NCBI RefSeq assembly: GCF_019669925.1
Contig: NZ_AP019779.1
Span: forward strand, 434,001 to 498,000
Source of the DNA: Methanobrevibacter arboriphilus
GTDB lineage: Archaea; Methanobacteriota; Methanobacteria; Methanobacteriales; Methanobacteriaceae
Direction of reading: 5' to 3'
Length of the DNA: 64,000 nt
Positions within the stretch are counted from its first letter, which is position 1; each line of letters starts with the position of its first letter. The position numbers and the translations under genes are program-made. Positions 59,257-64,000 of this stretch are shown here, piece after piece. Below the pieces are notes generated by a model. The model did no database searches. It was not told where the DNA came from and was given only the letters and a program-made list of their open reading frames with translations.

Positions 59257-59829
59257 TTAATATTCATCACAGATTATTTCAAAGTATTTAGCTGGATGAT
59301 CACATGCAGGACATTTTTCAGGAGGTTCTTCAGCAATATGTATACGTCCACATTTACGACACATCCATGTAACTGGTTTGTCTTTTTTATGGGTAGTTCC
59401 ATCTTCAACAATCTTAAGTAACATTCTATATCTTGTTTCATGATGTATTTCTGCTTCTCCAATTGCAGTTAATCTTTTAGAAATATCATCATAACCTTCT
59501 TCTTTAGCTACTTTTGCAAATTCTGGATACATCTCACTATTTTCATAATGTTCACCAGCAATAGCTGCTTTAAGATTAGCTACAGTATCACCCAAAACTG
59601 TAGGAGCTTCAGCTTCAACAACAATATCTTCATCATCTTTTTTTATTTCATTGATTAATCTAAAAAGCCATTTAGCATGTTCTCTTTCATTCTCTGCTGT
59701 TTGAAGAAATATATCAGATATTTGTTCATAACCATCTTTTACAGCTTGTTTAGCATAAAAAGTATATCTATTTCTAGCTTGACTTTCTCCAATAAATGCT
59801 TTTGTTAAATTTTCGAGAGTTTTTGACAT
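59257..59829 (-). CDS. Rubrerythrin
   Basis: This peroxide-scavenging diiron protein would remove the H2O2 made by superoxide reductase. The 190-aa protein has the four-helix ferritin-like diiron domain (GESQARNRYTFYAKQA, AENEREHAKWLF, AGEHYENSEMYPEFAKVAKEEG, IGEAEIHHETRYRMLL) and a C-terminal rubredoxin domain with CRKC and CPAC. Two ATGs are adjacent; AGGTGAT-ATG-ATG spacing favours the second, as at other genes here. A 10-bp palindrome TCGATATCGA lies 160 bp upstream. Together with the superoxide reductase it forms an oxygen-defence pair. Confidence 0.92.
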   Translation of the reverse strand: MSKTLENLTKAFIGESQARNRYTFYAKQAVKDGYEQISDIFLQTAENEREHAKWLFRLINEIKKDDEDIVVEAEAPTVLGDTVANLKAAIAGEHYENSEMYPEFAKVAKEEGYDDISKRLTAIGEAEIHHETRYRMLLKIVEDGTTHKKDKPVTWMCRKCGRIHIAEEPPEKCPACDHPAKYFEIICDEY

Positions 59830-60360
59830 CATATCACCTTTGATTTCATGTAATTTACTCAATAAAGACATAAACAATGAGTATTATTAATAATTAATTA
59901 TAATACTCAGATTGATTATTCTTTAAATATTCAATTTTATTATGTAAATAATAATATGTTAAAACACCTTATTAAATATTACTTTTAGTTCGATATCGAT
60001 AAAATATATTAATATATTATTTATTAAAACGTTTTTATGTTCAAAGCTACAATTTCTTTAAAAAATAAAAAATAAAAAATAAATAATTAAATATATAAAA
60101 ATTAGTTCATACAAGTTTAAACTAAGATTCAATATGAAACTATATTATAATCGATAGGGTGGATCGTTATAAAAAGCCAAAAAAACCACAATTAAAGAAA
60201 AAGATGTAACAAATATGTAAAATATTTAAAAAAATCTAATAAAAAATGATAAAAATTAATTTGATAATTGATAAAAATATTTAAAAAAACTCATTATATT
60301 TAAAAAAAAAACTCATTAGTATTCAAAGAAATTTATTATATTTTAATCTATTATTCAATA
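59830..60360. other. rubrerythrin upstream region
   Basis: There is no called gene in this 531 bp. It contains palindrome TCGATATCGA near 59992-60001, and a G+C-richer spot at 60150-60200 with CGAT/ATCG arms (AATCGATAGGGTGGATCGTT). The spot is not explained. Repeats of 'aaaaactcatta' occur at 60280-60320. Confidence 0.45.
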
Positions 60361-60525
60361 TTACATATTTTCTTTTTTTAAAGCTTGCATATTTTTACTA
60401 GCTCTAATGTTTATTTTTTTGAGAGAATTTTTTTGTCTAAATTCTAAATGTTTTGCAACAGTTTTTTCATTTTTTTCAACATAACGTTCATGATTCTTTC
60501 CTAATTTTTCTTCAACTACTATCAT
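60361..60525 (-). CDS. Small basic unknown protein (54 aa)
   Basis: This highly charged 54-aa peptide begins MIVVEEKLGKNHERYVEKNEK and ends KNMQALKKENM. AAAGGTGG lies five bases before the ATG, a convincing site, while the upstream ATG of the longer frame has none. No Cys, no membrane segment, mostly helix-forming residues (Lys, Glu, Asn). It could be a small nucleic-acid- or ribosome-associated protein. I do not recognise it. It lies 531 bp upstream of rubrerythrin on the same strand. Confidence 0.6.
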   Translation of the reverse strand: MIVVEEKLGKNHERYVEKNEKTVAKHLEFRQKNSLKKINIRASKNMQALKKENM

Positions 60526-60844
60526 TTTTCCACCTTTTTGATTAATATTAAGATTATTCAATTAATACAAGATTATTCGATTACTTTCCTATTCTTTAAA
60601 GAAAATATAATATTATATATCGATAGTAATTTATATTATATTCGTACTTTATTTATAAATTTTTCTATTAAATATTTATTCCAATAATATGAAAAATTTA
60701 AAAAAATAAAAAATAAAAAGTTAAAAAATAAAAAGTAAAAAATTAAAAAATAAAAACATTAGTTGTAAATGAAAAGATTGAAAAAAAATAAAAAATTAAA
60801 TCAATATAATAAAATTAAAAAATTTTTTAAAAATTTTCATCAAC
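60526..60844. other. Spacer with A-rich repeats
   Basis: This 319 bp is AT-rich, with 'aaaaataaaaagt' repeats at 60700-60760. TATATATCGATAG at 60616-60628, about 90 bp before the small gene, resembles the core of the rubrerythrin palindrome. Confidence 0.4.
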
Positions 60845-61219
60845 TTATAAATCTATTAATTCTAAAACTATTTCAGGTTCTTTGCTTCTAGAATTAATTA
60901 TTTCTAAAGTATTTTCGCCATTTTCACAGTTAACACCAATTATCTTAACAAACCACGGCTCTATAGTATCCATTTCAGTTATTACTACAGATCGACCATC
61001 ATTTAATGCTACATAAAGATTAAAAATTTGATTATCTTTTTTACCTGATTTTACCTTGTTAAACTTATCTTCAAATTCATCCCAAAACTTATTTAATTCT
61101 GGACTAATTGATTTATCTTTAAGCTTTGCAACATCATTTTCTAAAAGTTCATTTACAGCTTGACGATATTTAACTGCATAATCTTTTATTTTATCATAAT
61201 TTGTATCATTAATTGTCAT
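60845..61219 (-). CDS. Unknown 124-aa protein
   Basis: This soluble protein of unknown family has two parts: a helical N-terminus (MTINDTNYDKIKDYAVKYRQAVNELLENDVAKLKDKSISPELNKFWDEFEDKF, about 1-53) and a beta-rich C-terminus (IFNLYVALNDGRSVVITEMDTIEPWFVKIIGVNCENGENTLEIINSRSKEPEIVLELIDL, about 64-124). One Cys. No signal peptide. No ribosome site precedes the ATG, so translation start is uncertain; codon use is ordinary. No functional motif was recognised. Confidence 0.6.
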   Translation of the reverse strand: MTINDTNYDKIKDYAVKYRQAVNELLENDVAKLKDKSISPELNKFWDEFEDKFNKVKSGKKDNQIFNLYVALNDGRSVVITEMDTIEPWFVKIIGVNCENGENTLEIINSRSKEPEIVLELIDL

Positions 61220-61449
61220 GATTAGAATATTGTTGAGTTATACTAAATAATATTTTCTATTCAATTCTATAGTTATACTAATTTTTCTATCCAATTTTAT
61301 AATTATATTGATATATATTAAGATTGATATTATTAAGATAAAAATTTTTAAATAAAAATAATTAAAAATTATAAAGGTCATAAAAATTATAATCAATTTT
61401 ATCTCAATTTAATAAGATTTATATTTTATAATATACATAAAAGACATTG

Positions 61450-61956
61450 ATGAATAAAAAGATTATTATTGTAATTATAGTATTGTTAGCTACTGTATCT
61501 GTTAGTGGATGTATTAAAACCCCTATGGATAATATAAATAATATAATCCCAAGTTTAAGTCAGAATATTGAAATTGGAGACGCGAATTATAATGAAGCTG
61601 TAACCTACCTTAATTCACATAATTATGACTTAGCTGAAGAAAAAGTACAAACATCAAGTAACAACTTTCTTGAAGCGAAAAATAAGATGTTAGAAATTAA
61701 TAAATATGATGAAAATATTAATGATACTCTATATTTACAATACCTTAATTTAATTGAAGAAGAATTAAACTTAAAAGAAAATGCAACCTCCAATCTCCAA
61801 TTAGCTATACAAAATTTTAAAAAAGGAAATAAAGTAGTTGCAAATAATTATGTAAGTACAGCTAATAAACTTATGAATCAAGGGATAAGTATACAAAATC
61901 AAAGAAATAACCTTGTTAAAAATAACCCTGATAAATTTAAAGAAGTTAATCAATAG
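61450..61956 (+). CDS. Lipoprotein with helical domain, unknown function
   Basis: The 168-aa precursor starts [25 protein letters not shown], a signal peptide with lipobox SVSGC ending at Cys20 (numbered from the ATG), so the mature protein is probably lipid-anchored outside the membrane. The rest is a long helical region (about 35-165) of the type YNEAVTYLNSHNYDLAEEKVQTSSNNFLEAKNKML, resembling TPR-like or heptad helices. Function unknown. A TTG directly before the ATG is in frame but without support. It is the only clear lipoprotein in the window. Confidence 0.75.
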   Translation: MNKKIIIVIIVLLATVSVSGCIKTPMDNINNIIPSLSQNIEIGDANYNEAVTYLNSHNYDLAEEKVQTSSNNFLEAKNKMLEINKYDENINDTLYLQYLNLIEEELNLKENATSNLQLAIQNFKKGNKVVANNYVSTANKLMNQGISIQNQRNNLVKNNPDKFKEVNQ

Positions 61957-62281
61957 ATAAATTTAATCATAAACTTATTTTATTAAGTATTAAATATTGA
62001 ATATTAATTAATTTATGTTATTAATGTTGATTGATTATATTATTTTTATAATTTATTAATTTTTTAAATATGATAAATAGAATAATTAGTTTTACTTTTA
62101 AATTTAAAAAATTAAATAACAATATAATTCAATAAAAAGAAGTAATTAAATAACAAAAATAATATAAAAAATAATATAATTCAATGAAGAAATCAATTAT
62201 AATGGATATATTAAATAATAATAGATCTATTAAAAGATATGCTAAAAATTATCAACAATTTTATCATTATAGAGGTAAAGA
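61957..62281. other. Spacer before the DHH gene, possible short ORF
   Basis: This is 325 bp of AT-rich DNA. A 33-codon frame (62184-62285, MKKSIIMDILNNNRSIKRYA...) overlaps the DHH start by ATGA but lacks a ribosome site; it may be a coupling peptide or chance. Confidence 0.4.
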
Positions 62282-64000
62282 ATGAGAAAAAAATGCCCTA
62301 ACTGTAAAGGAACAGGATCTTCAAAAGTTGATCAAAAAGTATGTGATTCCTGTGATGGAACAGGTTTTCAAGATAGTTTTGAAACTAAAAACCATTTTAA
62401 AGGTGTAAATAATAATGCTAAAGCCAAATTTGATTTAGAAATAGAAGAAGATGTGCCCTGTGAAGTTTGCAAAGGAAAAGGAGTAATTGATATTAATGAA
62501 AAATGTCAGACTTGCGAAGGAATAGGAGAAATCAATGTTTGTAAATCTTGTAATAAAATAGTTCCAGAAAACACTGATTATTGCACAGAATGTAAAATCA
62601 AATTAGAAAAAGAGAGACAAATAAAGGAAAAAGAGGAATTAGAGAAAATGAAGCTAGAAGAAGAACTTAGAAAAAAGCCAACAAAAGTATTTGTATTAGA
62701 TCCTCTTTGTGAGATGGAAGATTTAGAAATAGGCTTAATCTATAAAGGAAAGATTACAAGAGTAGAAAAGTATGGAGTATTTGTTAGCTTAAACAATCAA
62801 GTTTGGGGTTTGATGAGAACTGGAAACCCAAATTATTCAGTTGGAGATGAAATATTTGTAAAAATAACTGAAATTAAGTCTCACAAAAGAGAAGTAGATA
62901 TGGGACCAGCTAATATAATTGGAGATATAGAAATAGAGAAAGTTAAAAAGAATATCTCCAGAAGCCAAATAGGATCTCTTACTAACAAAGATATAGGAAA
63001 AGTTGTTAGAATAGAAGGAGAAATTATACAAATACAACAAACTTCAGGACCAACAATTTTCACAATTACTGATGAAACAGCTATTACATGGGCAGCAGCA
63101 TTTGATGAAGCAGGTGTTAGAGTTTATCCACACATTGAAACTGGAGACATTGTTGAAGTAATGGGGGAAGTGAATCAACATAGTGGTAAAATTCAAATCG
63201 AATCTGAAATAATAGAAAAATTAGAAGGTGAAAAAGAAGATAAAATCCGTCAAATAATTGAAAAAGCACTCGATGAAAAAGCAGAGCCTGAAAATGTACC
63301 AACACTAATTAAAAGTCCAATATTAGATAAATTACAACCAAAAATGAGAGAAGCTGCAAAAACAATACGAAAGGCTATAATGGATGGTAGAACTGTTTTA
63401 CTCAGACATCATGCAGATGCAGATGGAATATCTGCAGGAGTAGCTATGGAAAAAGCAGTTATTCCCTTACTTAGAGAAATAAGCCCAAGTACTGATGCAG
63501 AATGGCATTATTTCAGAAGATCACCAAGTAAAGCCCCATTTTATGAGCTTGAAGATGTTATAAAAGACCTTTCTTTTGCTCTTGAAGATTTGGAAAGACA
63601 TGGGCAAAAATTACCCCTTATTGTGCTTTTAGATAATGGTTCAACAGAAGAAGATGTTCTCGCACTTATGAAAGCTAAAATATATGATATTGAGATTGTT
63701 GTAATCGATCATCACTTCCCCGGTGAAGTAAAGGATGGGAAAGTAGAAGTAGATGAGTTTGTAGATACTCATGTTAACCCATATCTTGTTGGAGGAGATT
63801 CACAGATTACTGCAGGAGCATTAGCTGTTGAAGTAGCTAATATAATTAATCCTGAAATAAAAGAGCTTATAAGTCACCTTCCAGGAGTAGCTGCACTTGG
63901 TGACCATGCAGAATCAGATGAAGCAGAGCAATATATAGAATTAGCTAAAGAAAAAGGTTTTAGTAGAGAAGACCTTGATAAGATAGCTGCTTGTGTTGAT
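62282..64000 (+). CDS. DHH-family phosphoesterase with zinc-finger, S1 and OB domains (partial, runs off the window)
   Basis: This is a RecJ-like archaeal nuclease; the 573 residues here are its N-terminal part. In order: DnaJ-type Cys motifs (CPNCKGTG, CDSCDGTG, CEVCKGKG, CQTCEGIG, then CKSC and CTEC, residues 5-101), a charged helix (about 103-137), an S1 RNA-binding domain (LEIGLIYKGKITRVEKYGVFVSL, about 149-205), an OB-fold (VRIEGEIIQIQQTSGPTIFTITDE, about 240-315), then the DHH core with RHHADADGISAG (about 379), LDNGSTEEDV and VVIDHHFPGE (about 476). The start follows GAGGTAAAGA. The gene is open to the right edge. A role in single-strand nucleic acid processing is inferred from the family. 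Confidence 0.9.
   Translation, partial: MRKKCPNCKGTGSSKVDQKVCDSCDGTGFQDSFETKNHFKGVNNNAKAKFDLEIEEDVPCEVCKGKGVIDINEKCQTCEGIGEINVCKSCNKIVPENTDYCTECKIKLEKERQIKEKEELEKMKLEEELRKKPTKVFVLDPLCEMEDLEIGLIYKGKITRVEKYGVFVSLNNQVWGLMRTGNPNYSVGDEIFVKITEIKSHKREVDMGPANIIGDIEIEKVKKNISRSQIGSLTNKDIGKVVRIEGEIIQIQQTSGPTIFTITDETAITWAAAFDEAGVRVYPHIETGDIVEVMGEVNQHSGKIQIESEIIEKLEGEKEDKIRQIIEKALDEKAEPENVPTLIKSPILDKLQPKMREAAKTIRKAIMDGRTVLLRHHADADGISAGVAMEKAVIPLLREISPSTDAEWHYFRRSPSKAPFYELEDVIKDLSFALEDLERHGQKLPLIVLLDNGSTEEDVLALMKAKIYDIEIVVIDHHFPGEVKDGKVEVDEFVDTHVNPYLVGGDSQITAGALAVEVANIINPEIKELISHLPGVAALGDHAESDEAEQYIELAKEKGFSREDLDKIAACVD

Noticed and set aside
62184-62285. 33-codon frame overlapping the DHH start
   Set aside because: No ribosome site. 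Length is expected by chance. Only the ATGA overlap is suggestive.

Overview
The window is about 74 % A+T and carries archaeal, specifically methanogen, genes throughout: GatD/GatE, the proteasome-activating nucleotidase, aMBF1, archaeal PheS, a VorCBA oxidoreductase, HycI, NikR, MraY-like and Mur-ligase-like pseudomurein enzymes, and a methanol:coenzyme M methyltransferase set. Gene content, low G+C, GGTGAT-type ribosome binding sites and the gene order pan / aMBF1 / Mur ligase / mraY-like / carB-like / nikR / pheS / hemB point to Methanobacteriaceae, most likely a Methanobrevibacter. The species cannot be named from sequence alone. No rRNA, tRNA, CRISPR array or intact insertion sequence was found.

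Layout. 0-3.6 kb: gatD and gatE, for Gln-tRNA(Gln) formation. 3.6-12.3 kb: vorCBA beside a tandemly duplicated two-gene cassette, each copy an XRE-cupin regulator followed by an AMP-forming acyl-CoA synthetase. Together these could activate branched or short acids and reductively carboxylate them. 12.8-18 kb: an unknown 117-aa protein, a flavoprotein, a geranylgeranyl-reductase-type lipid enzyme, a PH-domain membrane protein with a huge Asn-rich tail, UPF0280, and a box C/D guide RNA. 18.4-21.8 kb: PAN, aMBF1, DUF356. 22.1-29.8 kb: two unknown membrane or secreted proteins, then a pseudomurein block (Mur ligase, MraY-like transferase, CarB-like ATP-grasp). 29.8-40.5 kb: hycI, a methyltransferase, nikR, a CBS protein, pheS, a MetX-like hydrolase, a CitG-like enzyme, hemB and a DNA glycosylase. 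40.8-41.8 kb: a small accessory patch with VapBC and a decayed KilA-N gene. 42-46.9 kb: two metallo-beta-lactamase-fold nucleases and aroC. 47-52.7 kb: mtaB-mtaC, a corrinoid activator and mtaA for methanol use. 53-61 kb: MarR plus an MFS-CBS transporter, a third metallo-beta-lactamase-fold protein, DUF2121, superoxide reductase, rubrerythrin and small unknowns. The window ends inside a DHH-family phosphoesterase.

Three features stand out. (1) Asn-rich stretches built from AAT/ACT-type triplet and hexamer repeats interrupt otherwise conserved enzymes (VorA, the Mur ligase, the CarB-like enzyme, a methyltransferase, AroC) and form most of one membrane protein; the same repeat also occurs between genes. 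(2) Two genes (hycI and the MFS-CBS transporter) have no ATG, GTG or TTG where conserved coding sequence and a strong ribosome binding site place the start; ATC and ATT sit there instead. (3) A well-formed box C/D guide RNA lies between UPF0280 and pan, with all four boxes and a terminal stem. Many intergenic gaps also carry short degenerate tandem repeats.

Start codons were re-chosen where a ribosome binding site decided. The local rule is GGTG or GTGAT, then 3-6 nt, then the start codon, with TTG used by several genes.
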